Shown: positions 34,330-45,538, numbered from the stretch's first letter. The stretch is 64,000 nt of DNA from Sodiomyces alkalinus F11 (GCF_003711515.1 NW_021167079.1:6752385-6816384); one strand, 5' to 3'. Numbers and translations are program-made. The notes: generated from the letters alone by a model not told the origin.

Positions 34330-36815
34330 ATGAGCGACCCGAAGGCCAACGTAGAAAAGGACCAGGAAACGCTCCCGTTATTCTCTCCCGCCGATAGCAC
34401 CCTGGAGATTCCTACCATTCTGAGCCCTCCACAGAACCAATATCAACCTAATCAGATCCTCAGGCAACCCATACGATCAGAACAACAAGCATCGGTCTAT
34501 TCGAGAAGGTCTGCCAGTGCAACATATGAGTCGGGGAAAGGAGGGATCATACCAGAAGCCCAGCACAGGATAGCGCCCGAAGACGATTCTCTCCATCCTA
34601 CTAACCTTTCCGAAATTCAAAATCTTATCAGTATCGATAACCGAGATAACCTTGTCCAATCTTTGCCGTCGGAGGCCGCAGAGTCGATCTGTCAGCTTGC
34701 TGCCTCTAAAACCACCTCTGGTCCCACCAAGCCGTATACGACAGATGCTGCTGCGATTCCACCTCGCCTCAAACCGTCTATGCTGAGCCGTATTCAGAAG
34801 ATCCGCGCCGCCCATCTATCTTCGTCGTTCCCCTTAGCAGGGGCACCGCAGCAACAACAATCGGGGCAGCATAGGATGAACGAACCCGATGCGCCGCCCG
34901 GACATGGCCATCCAGGGCGCAGTAACACGTTTCGACTCGGCTTTCCTGGATCGCCACAAACGACTTCGCGCAGAACCGGTCGGGGACTATCCCGCTCTCT
35001 CGGGAACGCCAATGCCAGCGGTTCTGTAAATCGACCGTCGACCAGAGAACAACGGCCCAAATATGCAGGTGCCATCTTCGTCCACGCTGGAGCTGGCTTC
35101 CACAGCCATCAAAACGAGCGCCTCCACCTCAGAGCGTGCAACGAGTGAGCCCTCTCTCGGCCCCCCTTTCTTCTTAAGCTGTTGTCTGGTTCTGACAAGC
35201 ATGCAGCGCCGCTACTATGGCGATGAAGTTCTTGCGATCTGGTGCGTCCGCAACGGACGCTGTCGAGGCAGCCCTGCGTGTGCTCGAAGATAAAGAGATC
35301 ACCAATGCAGGCTACGGCTCCAATTTGTCCATAGATGGGACGGTCGAGTGCGATGCGACAATTGTTGATCACCTCGGGCGGAGCGGTGCTTGTGGAGCAG
35401 TGCCGAGTGAGTGTGTAGCGCTCGATTCTGATGGAACGAGCCCTCTTTAGCTGACGGGAAGAAACCTCTCGACAGACGTCCGCAACCCCATCTGCCTCGC
35501 CAAGTTGATCCTCGACAAGAGCAAGCAACCTATGACCCTTCGACGTGTTCCCCCGAACATACTCGTCGGTGACGGAGCGAGGAACTTTGCCGTGGAACAT
35601 GGAATGCTCGTGGTGCCCAACGAGAGCTTAATCTCCAAAAATTCCCGTGATCGCTTTCTACACTGGCAAGACGATCTGCGGCGAGCCGACGAGAGATTGA
35701 AGCAAGGGGGCGAGTCACAGAAGGTTTACGGCCCTGAGATTGCACCATCTAACCTCGCATCTTCTCAGCCGCATGGGACTTTTCTCAGCACCCCGACTGA
35801 CCAGATGAGATCAGGCTTTCCCCAACAGGGAGATCATGCCCACGCGATTCTCTTAGGCACATGGAATGAAGGGCAACCCGACTCGCCGTATCATGGTCCT
35901 CCTGAATCAGAATGCCGGCCGGGTGCATCACCCATCACGCCGTTGAACGCCGGATTGATCGAACCTCGAGCTCCCCCACCGCCTGAGCAATGCCATCTCG
36001 ATTCCGCCAACAATGTAAACTCTCCCAGAGGTCGTCGTGCTTCCCCTGCCAAAATGTCGAGCTTGGAAGTCCACTCCATTCTAGAATCCCAACCTCATGA
36101 AAGAGACCGTGACGGAGGGAGATCCCCCCGGCTCGAGGAAGGTGGAACTAGGCCAACAAATGAAGGGCAACGGGAACCGCAGCAAGCGCCTCGCGGTATT
36201 AAGCGACCCTTCCCCTTTCCTGCAGGTACCGACGATGCGAAGCATACAATGGATGTGATCACCGACACTATTGGTGCCATCGCGATTGATGCCAAGGGGA
36301 CTATCGCAGCGGGATCCTCGTCCGGCGGAATCGGTATGAAGCACCGAGGACGCCTAGGCCCCGCTGCTCTCGTCGGTGTCGGTACGGCCGTCGTGCCCTG
36401 CGACCCAGACGATCCGGATGGCGTCTGCGTCGCCACTGTTACCAGCGGCACGGGCGAGCACATGGCCACGACCATGGCCTCACAGCGGTGTGCCGAGAGG
36501 ATATACCGCAACACGCGACGAGGCCCACGAGGCCAGGATGTCCAGGAAGATGACGAGGATGCGATCATGGAATCTTTTATCAAGGACGACTTTATGGGAC
36601 ACCCGGGCGTCAAGAATTGCAATCCGGTCGGGGCCATAGGCTTGATGACGGTCAAGAAGACGAGAGGGGGTTGCTACTTGTACTTCGCCCACAACACGGA
36701 CTCGTTCGCCCTCGCGTCGATGGGAAGCTCCGACAAGGAACCCCAGTGTGTCATGTCACGACTTGGGGACGTTTCCCAGGTGACTCGAGGCGCACGAAAG
36801 GTCGCACTGGAATAG
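34330..36815 (+). CDS. Taspase-like threonine aspartase (asparaginase-2 / Ntn-hydrolase family)
   Basis: Ntn-hydrolases of this family self-cleave before a Thr that becomes the N-terminal nucleophile; human taspase-1 cuts after Asp in regulators. Three exons (34330-35144, 35207-35406, 35476-36815) give 784 aa. Residues 1-250 are disordered. The alpha part begins AGAIFVHAGAGFHS and runs through ACND-AATMAMKFLRSG, ITNAGYGSNLS and CDATIVDHLGRSGA to AVP-NVRNPICLAK. A low-complexity linker of about 170 residues separates it from the beta part, which starts at Thr603 in DTIGAIAID, followed by GSSSGGIGMKHRGRLG and GTGEHMATTMAS. Length, linker and a D-T cleavage site fit taspase-like fungal proteins. 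Its targets are unknown. Confidence 0.85.
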
Positions 36816-37776
36816 CGTGGCGAAGGGGGTGTGAGTTCAGGGAGACGAAGTGGCGTATCGGGGTCAAGGATCCTAGAAAGCTGCATTGGCTCTGACTAGA
36901 CTGTTTTCTTCCTCGAGGCTGTATTTGGAACTCTCAGGTGCTTGGCTTCACTTTCCTGTAATACTGGCGCACCTAAGGCACACGCGCCTGCCTACCTAGA
37001 CATTAGAGATACCCTTGTATGTGTAAATCCCCCTAAGTAAACGAAGTAAAGCGAGAGAGAGAGAGAGAGGGGAGACTCGGAATTACGGATGATAAATGGA
37101 CTTGGGAAGTCATGTCCAGGAAAATAAGTGAACTTCCTGGACAAGGGAAGTGGTTCGAAGTAGGCGCTCTTCCCAGATTATAAGTGACCAGCGACACGGC
37201 CTTTTCACTGGGCTACTGGCTGTGCTAGCTGTCTGATGCATGCTATGTGCAATGGGCGCTGTCCTGTCGTCGTCGCTATACAACTCGTGAAGTCGCTCCT
37301 ATATTTCGAGTAGGCCACTCCCAAGGGAGCCTGATTCTATCCCACTGGTTGCCACTTGCTGTTGGCTCCGACTCCCATAATGACACGAGGTTTAGGCTTG
37401 TCCTCTTGTCATATATACGTAACCAGGGCATATCCCGCTGGCTGTGACATAGGGAGTCAGCAATCCACGCCGTGGCTATCGCCTTCCACTCTCCGCATTC
37501 ACTGGGAGGGAGTAGGCATCCTACATGGAGGCAGAGGTCATTCAGGGGTAGAAAGGGCACAAGAGGTCCTTGACAGATTGCTACCCACTTTTCAACGTCC
37601 GCAGGCAAAGGCGTTTCTTGCCAGCCAGGTCATCGAACATGCCTTTTGCAATGGGCGGTGCTTCTCAGACACGCGGGGATCTGTTTTGTCTTTTGCCTTT
37701 TTTTTTTTTTTTGTTTCCTTCTTTCATTATTATCGTTATTATACTTTTAGTTTGTTTTTGGGTCCGGCGATTTTCG
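36816..37776. other. Convergent 3' flanks of the threonine aspartase gene and TFB4
   Basis: 961 bp with no supported gene. It contains (GA)9 at about 37052-37069 and a T-rich run at about 37698-37713. Confidence 0.5.
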
Positions 37777-39117
37777 TCACCTCGCAGGCGTAGCTGTCGC
37801 ACTGCCCGTCTCCTCCCTGACGCTCCCATTGGGGAGGACGCGCTGCTTCTTCTTCTTGCGGCGGCGGGGGACGACGGCGGGACGGGCGCCGTATGAGCCT
37901 AGGGCGAGGCGTGTGCCGCAGGTGAGGCACTCCACGGGAGCGGTGTGTGAGGTAGTAGCAGTATTGGTAGTAGTAGTAGTAGTAGGAGTATTGGCAGTGG
38001 AGTTGTCGCCGCTGGCGAGGGTGGGCACGGAGCAGAAGATGCTGAGGCAGACGGAGCAGACGAAGCCCGTGTCGACGACGCGGCCGTGGCAGAAGCAGGC
38101 GGCGCGGAAGTCGACGGAGTGGTGGGTCGGGGGCACGAGGGCGGCGCGGGCGGTCTTGTCGGCGCAGGCGAGGCCGAAGGTCAGGTAGGAGAGGAGGCCC
38201 CGCGGGGTCGAGGGGCACAGGAAGATGCCGTTGGTTATGTGGGCGGCTTGTTGGAGGAAAGAGGAGGTGGCTGAAGCGGAGTGGTTGGCAGCGTGGGAGC
38301 CCGGTCGGGGGGGTCGAGAGTCGGGCCCGTCAGGGGGGGAGGTGTTGTTGTTGTTGTTGTTGTTGTTGTTGCTGCTGCGAACGGAGGCCGGGGAGAGGGC
38401 GATGACGTCGATGGGAATCTGGGCGTGGGCGGCGGCGAAGACGGCGTTCATGGTCGGGATGTATTGGGAAGGCTCGGCGTCCGAAACGGAGAGGACGAGT
38501 ATGTGGGCCGACATGCCCGGGGCGATGGTGGAGGAGGAGAAGGAGGCGGCGGCGGCGCCGGGGACGGAGTTGGCCTTATCGGAGAGGGAGTTGGCGGCGA
38601 GGGCGAGGGAGGTCTTGTTGATGTGGGCGAGGGCGAGGGTAAGAGCGCCGGAGAGCTGGGAGGTGGTGCAGGAGAGGTCAGGCTCGGTGGTCTCGTCGAG
38701 GAGCTTCTTGAGGCTGGCGAGGACGGCGGTCTCGATCTGGGCGAACTGGGGATACTTGTTGGCGGAGGAAGTAGCGCGCGTGGGCACGGTTGAGGCTGGC
38801 GGTGCGTCGGTCATGTCTATGTCTTCGGTCGAGCCGCCATCGTGGGAGGGTCGCGGGGGGTCTGGTCGGGAAGGATAGAGCCAAACGGCGCGATTGGTGT
38901 GGGAGGCGATGACGGCGACCTGGTTCGAATTGTTGAAGGCGAGGTTGGCATTGAGGAAGATGAGGATGTTGGAGACGGCCTTGTGGAGGGGCAAGACGTC
39001 ATTCATGGCGGCCCAGGCGCGAGGGTTGGTGTCGATGATCACAGTGCACAGGGACGTGGTGTCCCCGGCCGTGGAGGTGGCCCCTTGATAGTGTTCCGAG
39101 GCGTCGACTTCATTCAT
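37777..39117 (-). CDS. TFB4: TFIIH core subunit Tfb4 (p34)
   Basis: Tfb4 is a core TFIIH subunit that pairs with Ssl1 (p44) in transcription and nucleotide-excision repair. A single exon gives 446 aa from MNEVDASEHYQG. The vWA-like fold begins LCTVIIDTNPRAW and continues NILIFLNANLAFNNSNQVAVIASH, SAHILVLSVSDAE and QIPIDVIALSP. A C-terminal zinc region has Cys341, 343, 354, 357, 362, 397 and 400 (CFCHGRVVDTGFVCSVC and CLTCGTRL). Insertions specific to this gene include polyAsn near a GTT microsatellite (38342-38370) and a poly-Thr stretch inside the zinc region. The tail is Lys/Arg-rich (RRRKKKKQR). The open frame extends upstream to 39321 but includes a Lys run and no family pattern, so I use the internal ATG. 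Confidence 0.93.
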   Translation of the reverse strand: MNEVDASEHYQGATSTAGDTTSLCTVIIDTNPRAWAAMNDVLPLHKAVSNILIFLNANLAFNNSNQVAVIASHTNRAVWLYPSRPDPPRPSHDGGSTEDIDMTDAPPASTVPTRATSSANKYPQFAQIETAVLASLKKLLDETTEPDLSCTTSQLSGALTLALAHINKTSLALAANSLSDKANSVPGAAAASFSSSTIAPGMSAHILVLSVSDAEPSQYIPTMNAVFAAAHAQIPIDVIALSPASVRSSNNNNNNNNNTSPPDGPDSRPPRPGSHAANHSASATSSFLQQAAHITNGIFLCPSTPRGLLSYLTFGLACADKTARAALVPPTHHSVDFRAACFCHGRVVDTGFVCSVCLSIFCSVPTLASGDNSTANTPTTTTTTNTATTSHTAPVECLTCGTRLALGSYGARPAVVPRRRKKKKQRVLPNGSVREETGSATATPAR

Positions 39118-40276
39118 GGTGAACGAGGGTGGTTCGGATTCTTGGCATGAAATGAAAGTTTCCCCAGGAGGGACAAGAAGGGGGTGGATGAAAGTGTCAC
39201 CAAATGAACATTGAATAAGGTGTACGAAGTAGATTCGTCTGGGGTTTTTTTTTTTCTTTTCGTTTTTGTTCACGAGATGGACTTGGAAGAGGACTTGGAA
39301 GAGGACTTGGAAGAGGTTCAATATTGTTAAAATAAGCCCAGTGGCTTTACAACGTCGAAGTATCCGTAATTAGCGTTCTTGATAGCGCGTCCGTGCAGGC
39401 GTTTGATAAGGTACGTACCGCTTATTTATGGGTTCTTACCTAAGGTAGGTATTTAGGTACTTCTGCCGTGGGGCCACTGAGGTTGAGGCTTACTTCGTAC
39501 AAGGTATACGGAGGACCTAATAAGATACCTTATTCTTTTGCTTACTCCGTACTCTGTACGAAGTACCTTACTTTGCGATTAGCTTGATGACCTACAGTAG
39601 CTCCAGACTCACACCTAATAAGGTAGTTGGTATGCTCCAAGCTGGGTCAAAAGGCCTTGCGGATCTATAATAATCATTATATAGGGAATCTGTGAAATAT
39701 GTAAAGAGAAAGGAAAAGAGAACACTGAATCTGACATTGGCTGCCCGAATATCTGCATGCATAGTACATCCGGCGTTAATAAGCTCCGCAAGGCACAGGT
39801 ACTTTAAGTTGTGTTACCACTGTAATTACGTGTGCGTCAGTCTACCTTAAGGTAACCAAGGTACTGACTGTACGTACCTTATTAAGGTATTAATTACCTT
39901 AGGTAATTACTCCGCACATCAAACACTCGAAATAGAAGCCAGAGAGACCACAGAACCCCCAACCATAGCGCTGACAGAGCCACTACATGTGATAAGAACC
40001 CCCACTACGATCCCCTAAGTTAGAATGCTAATAGTGGACGCTCTTCAGCGGTTGTGACGACGCCTCATCGAGCTTCTTTTAGCTTTTCGAATAATCATCT
40101 CCCATCCCCCATCTCCCATCTCCCATCTCCCATCACAAAAACAACAACACCCAGTGGCCAAAACAACTGCGCCTGCCAGTTTCCCTCTCCTATGACCTTT
40201 CAAGTCATAATTGGATCTCGTTCTGCCTGCTACTCACTAATACGAGACCTTCCTTCCCTTCTCCCCTCTCTCCGTC
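39118..40276. other. 1.2 kb intergenic region dense in AGGTACCT-type palindromes
   Basis: Divergent 5' flanks of TFB4 and the UCS gene. From about 39405 to 39915 it holds at least ten copies of AAGGTA/TACCTT words, many paired into palindromes such as TACCTTAAGGTA and TACTCCGTACTCTGTACGAAGTACC. A (CCCATCT)n tract lies at 40098-40134. No gene is supported. Confidence 0.65.
39405..39920. repeat. Cluster of short AGGTACCT / TACGGAGTA palindromic motifs
   Basis: Words GGTACGTACC, CCTAAGGTAGGTATTTAGGTAC, ACTCCGTACTCTGTACGAAGTACC, TACCTTAAGGTAACCAAGGTAC, GTACGTACCTTATTAAGG and ATTACCTTAGGTAATTACTCCG follow each other. The same words recur in other intergenic regions of the window (near 4190, 8730, 8950, 9115, 17410, 27290, 33640). 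Confidence 0.7.
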
Positions 40277-42548
40277 ATGGCTACCGCCGTCGGTGCCACC
40301 CCGCCCAAGGCGGAACTGTCGAAGGAGGATGAGACGCTGCTCATCCTTGCTCGATTGATGGAGGGTGGCCAAGAAGACGATGAAACCATCCGGGACCTCG
40401 GTCAGCTCACCAAGTTGCTCAACGAAGATTCACAAATCCACCAGCCATCCAAGGGAACAGCCGCCTCTGCTCCGTCCATCTGCTCAGTCATGGATGCCGA
40501 CTGCGTGGACACCATGCTCTCATATCTCGACATGCGCCAGCCCGAGGCCGTCCGAGGCCACGCTGTCCTCACCACGGCCGCCTACCTCAAGGCAGCAGGA
40601 GACGACGGCGCCAACAATCTCTCGTCCTTCTTCCTCGACAGGGTCCGCCGAGGCACCTATGACGATTACATACTGGCCTTCTGCGTCGCCGCTTCCACCT
40701 TCCCCATTGTCCCGGACCTCACCGCCACCCTTTTTCTCTCCGAGGGTTTCCTCGCCGCCCTGGGCCCGCTCATGCGCCGCAAGTGGAAGAGCCGCAAAGT
40801 CGAGACGGCCTGCCTCGAAATGCTCAACGCCGCCTGCATCAACTCGGCCTGCCGCGAAGCCGTTCTCAAGTACTGCGCCGACTGGCTCGAGGAGGTGGTC
40901 GATCAGGACCCGGACCAGGTCGCCCGTGAGTTCATGGCCCAGGACCCGGATTCTTCTGGGGCCTCCTCCGTCACCATGCGCCGCCATTCCGAGGCCGTTC
41001 AGAACATGGCCGCCGTCATCCTCGCCAAGCTCAGAGTATGGTTTTAACCCCCCCTCATCTTCATCCCAGCAGGGTGCGAACCGAACCCGTCGTGGAAAGA
41101 TCTGACTGACTTGCGACCGGAAGGCAATGCCCCCCTCGGCAGCTTCGTTGGATGACCAAGCATCAGGGCGACAGGGAGGACAGTCGCAGTCGCAGTCGCA
41201 GTCACAACCACAGGAAAGAATCACACCGGCCGTCACCACTATTGAAGACCTCTCATCCAGGTTTACCCGCATGCTTCTCAGAGAGGACGACAATCACGGC
41301 ACACCACACTCGATAGAAGGGTTGGCCTACGCCTCGCTGCAACCCAAGGTCAGGGAAGACCTGGCGCACCACCAAGATTTCCTAAACAAGCTCGTGTACA
41401 CGCTGTCCAACGCCCAACCCAAGTCCCCGTTGACCTACGGCGCCCTGAGCATCCTGGTCAACCTGACAAGGTACCAGCCCACCCTGTCCGAGGAGCAGAA
41501 GAAGATGTATCAGCTCAAGGCCTACGCCAATGCGGCCGGAAAGATCCGACAGGATCCTCTCCTGGACGACGAGCACGTCGGCGAAAGGTGTAGGCTCGTC
41601 TTCGACGCCGGTGTGACTCCGGTTCTCCTCTCGCACAGCAAGTTCGCCTCACCCGCCTCGCTTGGCCTCATCGTCTCCATCATCTTCTCCCTATCCGTCA
41701 CCACATCCGTGCGGGGCAAGCTCGCCCAGCAAGGCGCCGTCAAGCTCCTCCTCTCGGCCTGGCACGCCCTCCCCGAATCCGAATCCGCCAGCCGCCGGAC
41801 CGCGGCCCAGGCCCTCGCCCGCATCCTCATCAGCACCAACCCCTCCCTCGTCTTCGGCGGTAGCCGCTCCCACCCGCAGAGCTCCGCCATCCGGCCCCTC
41901 CTCTCGATCCTACCCCCGGACCCGGCCGCCGACACGCGCGACCTCCTCCCGACGTTCGAGTCCCTCATGGCGCTGACGAACCTCGCGTCGACGGACGACG
42001 CCGACACGCGCCGGGCCATCATCCGCACGGCGTGGCCGCACGTCGAGGAACAACTCGTCGCCTCCAACGCGCTCGTGGCCAAAGCGGCCGTCGAGCTGGT
42101 GTGCAACCTGGTCCAGGCGCCCGAGGGGATGGCGCTCTACGCCGACGGCAGCGCGGGGGCCAAGAACAGGCTGCACGTCCTGCTCGCGCTGGCGGACGCG
42201 GAGGACGAGGGCACGCGCAGCGCGGCGGGCGGGGCGCTGGCGGCGCTTACGGGGCATCCCGGCGTTGTGCGCGCCATCGTCGAGCGGGATCGCGGCGTCG
42301 AGATGGTGCTGGGCATGTGTGGTGAAGAGGGCGAGGATCTGCGGCACCGCGGCGGGTTTGTGGTGTATAATATGGTGGTCGCCGAGGGGGAGGCGGGCGC
42401 CATGGCGCGGAAGAAGATTCGCGAACGGTATGGGGTGGAGGTGTTGAAGAAGGCGGCGAAAATGAGTCGGCGGGGGGAAGTCGTGGAGGTCATTTTGGAG
42501 GCGTTGAAGGTTCTCCTTGAGGGGGGGGAAGGTAGTGGAGGCTCATGA
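40277..42548 (+). CDS. UCS-domain myosin co-chaperone (She4/UNC-45/Cro1 family)
   Basis: UCS proteins help fold and stabilise myosin motor domains together with Hsp90/Hsp70. Two exons (40277-41035 and 41124-42548) give 727 aa. The junction reads AKLR + AMPPSAAS with donor GTATGG. The protein is alpha-helical throughout with armadillo-like helices (ETACLEMLNAACINSACREAV, YGALSILVNLTRYQP, LESLMALTNLAS-type block FESLMALTNLASTDD, AAVELVCNLVQAPEGM, AAGGALAALTGHPGVV). LMALTNLAS and ELVCNLV are hallmarks of the UCS core. There are no TPR repeats at the N-terminus, as in fungal members. A Gln/Ser stretch (SQSQSQSQPQ) lies after the intron. The product is cytosolic. ARP3, the other actin-cytoskeleton gene, lies 7.5 kb away. 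Confidence 0.9.
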
Positions 42549-42848
42549 GCGTTTTGGTTAAGACAAGGACGCGACGAAGTAAGGATAGGGTAATGGGTAT
42601 TTAATGTCGGATGAGAAGATGATATGGGAATGCTATGGATATAGGTATAGGACAGGTATTCATCTCACGCCTGGTATGCGCCTGGTATGTGGCGACTTTG
42701 TCTGGTGATGCGGATGTAGTGGGCTTATAATGAGGATGGTGAGCTGTTTGAGTGAGGCTCCTAATAGACGTCGATATGTGCAAGCGCTATTTGGTATCTT
42801 TCTTCATTTCCACTCCTCTATATTTCCCATAAGACAATAGAGGAGCTC
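42549..42848. other. Convergent 3' flanks of the UCS gene and TRM2
   Basis: 300 bp with no supported gene. Confidence 0.4.
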
Positions 42849-44780
42849 TCACGGCTCATCAACCCGGTTGAGTACAGCCACGCCCTCCACGTGACCGGTT
42901 TGCGGGAAGAAGTCGAACCCGCGAATACTCTCAATAGCATACCGCGTGCTCTTCCTCTTCGCGTTCTCACCGTCTTGGTTTTCGTTGCCGTTCTCCTCCC
43001 CTTTCTGCTCCTCCTCTCCAAAGCCCCCTTCATCCCGACCGACCTCTCCGCGCACCAGCACACCGACGTCCCTCGCCTGGGTATGCACGTTGCAGCTTAC
43101 ATAGACGACGCGGCGGGGCCCGAAGCGCAGCAGCTGGCGGAGGAAGCTGGCGTCGCAGCCCTTGCGGGGCGGGTCGATGACGACGACGGTCTCGTCGGGG
43201 TGGGTGGTGACGTGGCGGAAGAGCTGGGGGGCGTCGGCGGCCATGAAGGAGCACTCGGAGTCGGGGATGCGGTTGAGGGCGGCGTTCTTGCGGGCGTAGG
43301 CGATGGAGTCGGCGGCGATGTCGATGCCGGTGCTTGAGTGAAAGAGGCCCGAGAGGGTGATTGTGAAGAGGCCGGAGCCGGAGTAGGCGTCGATGAGGTG
43401 TTTGATTTCCTTGGGCGACGACGAAGAAGAAGGAGAAGGTGGGGGCAGGATGTGCTGGCGAATGTAAGCGGTAAAGGGGGAGAGGATGGAGTTGTTGTTC
43501 TGGAAAAAGGAGCCGGCCGGGTTGGTGAAGAGGTACGAGTCGATGTGTTCCGAGGTGGTGGCCTTGTTGTCGGTGACGCACGTCTTGATGTCGACGTACT
43601 GGTCCGTCTCGACGCGGACGGCATGGTCCGGGGTCTCTGTCTCGGTCGGGGGCGGCTCCTCACCATCCTTGGAATACCGTTTGGTGGTCTCGCGAAGGAG
43701 GATGGTGGCGCCGGTCTTGTAGTTGGCAAACTCGGTCTGCATGCGGTTGCGCTCCCGCTTCATGCCGAGGCGGACGGCGTCGGTGCCGATGGGACAGTCC
43801 TCGATGTCGAGCACCAGCCTCCTGCCCTTCTGGTTGAAGCCGACATTCGGCACGGACGTGAAAGCGGGACGGGTCTTGTCGGCCTTGGCGCCCCTGCGGC
43901 CGCCGGCGCCGGGGGGCCCGTCGAAGTGCGGGGTCAGCTTGGTGCGGTAGCCGTACTGCAGGGGGCTGCCGATGGTGTCGCCGATGGCGGGGACGATCTC
44001 GGGCGGGAGCTGGGAGAAGTTGCGGAAGGCCTTCTCGACGATGCGGCGCTTGTGGCGCAGCTGCTCCGGGTAGTCGAGCATCTGGAACTGGCAGCCGGAA
44101 CACGAGGCGAAGTAGGGGCAGCGGATGCGCGAGTCGTCGCGCAGGGGGGAGGGCGTGACGATGGAGAGGTAGTCGGCGACGGAGTAGTTGTCGGCGGGGA
44201 GGTGGCGGAAGACGCGGACACGGGCGACGTCGCCTGGGGCCACGAAGGGGACGACGTAGACGTGGTTGGGTGGTGAGCCCGGGTGGACGGCGAGGCCGTC
44301 GCCGGTGGAGGAGAGGTCCAGGACCTCGACGTCGATTTCGGAGCCGGGTTCGGGGAGTGATGGTGAGGAAGCGTCTCCCTCGGCCTCCTTTTGGTTCTCC
44401 TGACGGGACTTGATGAGGGCCCGTATGTCAAGTAAGAGGACCTCATCCGAAGATCCTTCCTTCATGTTACGTTCCCTCTTGGATTTTTGCTTCTTGTTAG
44501 CGCGGCGGCTTTGAGAGAAGACCCGCTTGCCATTGGTGACGGTTGTCGTGGTGGTAGCAGCGGCGTTCATCTGGGGGGGATCTAGTGAAGCCATGGCGAC
44601 GGGTAGGGCTGACGATGCTGATGCTGATGCTGATGTTGAGAGTGAAAACGTAGGCGTCTTGGAATTAATGACAGCTGTCAGTGGATGAGACCGGCTCAGT
44701 CTTGCAGAAAGAAATGGTAGAGTTGTCTGATGAAGTGAAGATTTGGTGATTGATGTCGTGAAGTGCGTGAGAAATCGCAT
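42849..44780 (-). CDS. TRM2: tRNA (uracil-5-)-methyltransferase Trm2
   Basis: Trm2 makes m5U54 in the T loop of tRNA from S-adenosylmethionine. A single exon gives 643 aa from ATG at 44780. Residues 1-60 (MRFLTHFTTSITKSSL..) have basic and hydroxyl residues and no acids, like a mitochondrial presequence. A second Met, at residue 63 (44594), sits in an ideal GCCATGG context. A TRAM domain spans about 148-212, then cysteines 221, 227 and 230 (CPYFASCSGC) of the RumA/TrmA type iron-sulfur motif, with a fourth candidate in EDCPIG. The SAM fold has DAYSGSGLFTI, GIDIAADSIAYAR, VIDPPRKGCDASFL and the catalytic-Cys block VYVSCNVHTQARD. The C-terminus GFDFFPQTGHVEGVAVL is standard. Confidence 0.95.
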   Translation of the reverse strand: MRFLTHFTTSITKSSLHQTTLPFLSARLSRSHPLTAVINSKTPTFSLSTSASASASSALPVAMASLDPPQMNAAATTTTTVTNGKRVFSQSRRANKKQKSKRERNMKEGSSDEVLLLDIRALIKSRQENQKEAEGDASSPSLPEPGSEIDVEVLDLSSTGDGLAVHPGSPPNHVYVVPFVAPGDVARVRVFRHLPADNYSVADYLSIVTPSPLRDDSRIRCPYFASCSGCQFQMLDYPEQLRHKRRIVEKAFRNFSQLPPEIVPAIGDTIGSPLQYGYRTKLTPHFDGPPGAGGRRGAKADKTRPAFTSVPNVGFNQKGRRLVLDIEDCPIGTDAVRLGMKRERNRMQTEFANYKTGATILLRETTKRYSKDGEEPPPTETETPDHAVRVETDQYVDIKTCVTDNKATTSEHIDSYLFTNPAGSFFQNNNSILSPFTAYIRQHILPPPSPSSSSSPKEIKHLIDAYSGSGLFTITLSGLFHSSTGIDIAADSIAYARKNAALNRIPDSECSFMAADAPQLFRHVTTHPDETVVVIDPPRKGCDASFLRQLLRFGPRRVVYVSCNVHTQARDVGVLVRGEVGRDEGGFGEEEQKGEENGNENQDGENAKRKSTRYAIESIRGFDFFPQTGHVEGVAVLNRVDEP

Positions 44781-45538
44781 TGGGAATTGGGCCCTCGGAC
44801 TCGTCGGAATAACCCCCCTTTTTTTTTCTTTTCTATCCAAAGATATAATGGGGTGCTACCTCATTCTTCTGAAATTTCTTCAATCACCTTCGGCATGCTG
44901 TTTAGCGGATGAGCGGATGAGTTGAGGACGGAGAAAAGTGATGGATGTTTGATGATATTGAGGCTTGAAAATTCATCGCCAATTTTGGAATAAGGGCCCA
45001 AGTTTTTGGTAATATTTAATTCAATAGATTAATTCTGATTGGTCAGCATTCTCGACTCGTTCGTTTTCCTGCGTTCTCTGATTGGGTCAATCTCAGGCAG
45101 GCAAGTCTCGGCCGCATGACTCGGAACATGTGTTTATGTAAGCATCTCTTCCGTCTATCTTCCCCTTTACGGTTTAGTACCTGTCTTGTCCCTTGTCCCG
45201 ATGGGACGTACCGGTAGTGGCCCTTGAGTGCAGATAAGAGATAGGGAAGTGCACGGGGCCAACTGGGTCATTCGACAAGGGCCAGGACGGCACGTGGACG
45301 GGGGTTTTAGTCGTGTTTATTTACCTACGGGTGATTTCATAACGCTATCCTTTATCTATATCTTTCGAGTACCGGTCCTCCGCCCCCTGAGATGCCTCCT
45401 CCATAAATGTCTTAACCGGCGACAAGGCATAATCAACCCCCAATATGGGTATGGAAAGTCTTTCTTTTGTCGTTCAACTCTCGGACAGCCATCGGAGACA
45501 GAGACCAGAGGAAGAATAGATGAAAAGTCTGGTCATCG
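44781..45538. promoter_or_regulatory. Divergent region between TRM2 and the gamma-glutamyltranspeptidase gene
   Basis: 758 bp with no supported gene. Two ATTGG words (45038-45042 and 45081-45085) read as CCAAT boxes on the TRM2 strand, 260-300 bp upstream of its start. Confidence 0.45.

Noticed and set aside
38225..38878. 217- and 170-codon ORFs opposite TFB4
   Set aside because: Low-complexity Gly/Val/Glu shadows of the TFB4 gene.
39118..39321. N-terminal extension of TFB4
   Set aside because: No ATG with family pattern; includes a Lys run from an A-rich stretch. The internal start matches family length.
43338..44276. 312-codon ORF opposite TRM2
   Set aside because: Gly/Val/Asp-rich shadow of the TRM2 coding strand.
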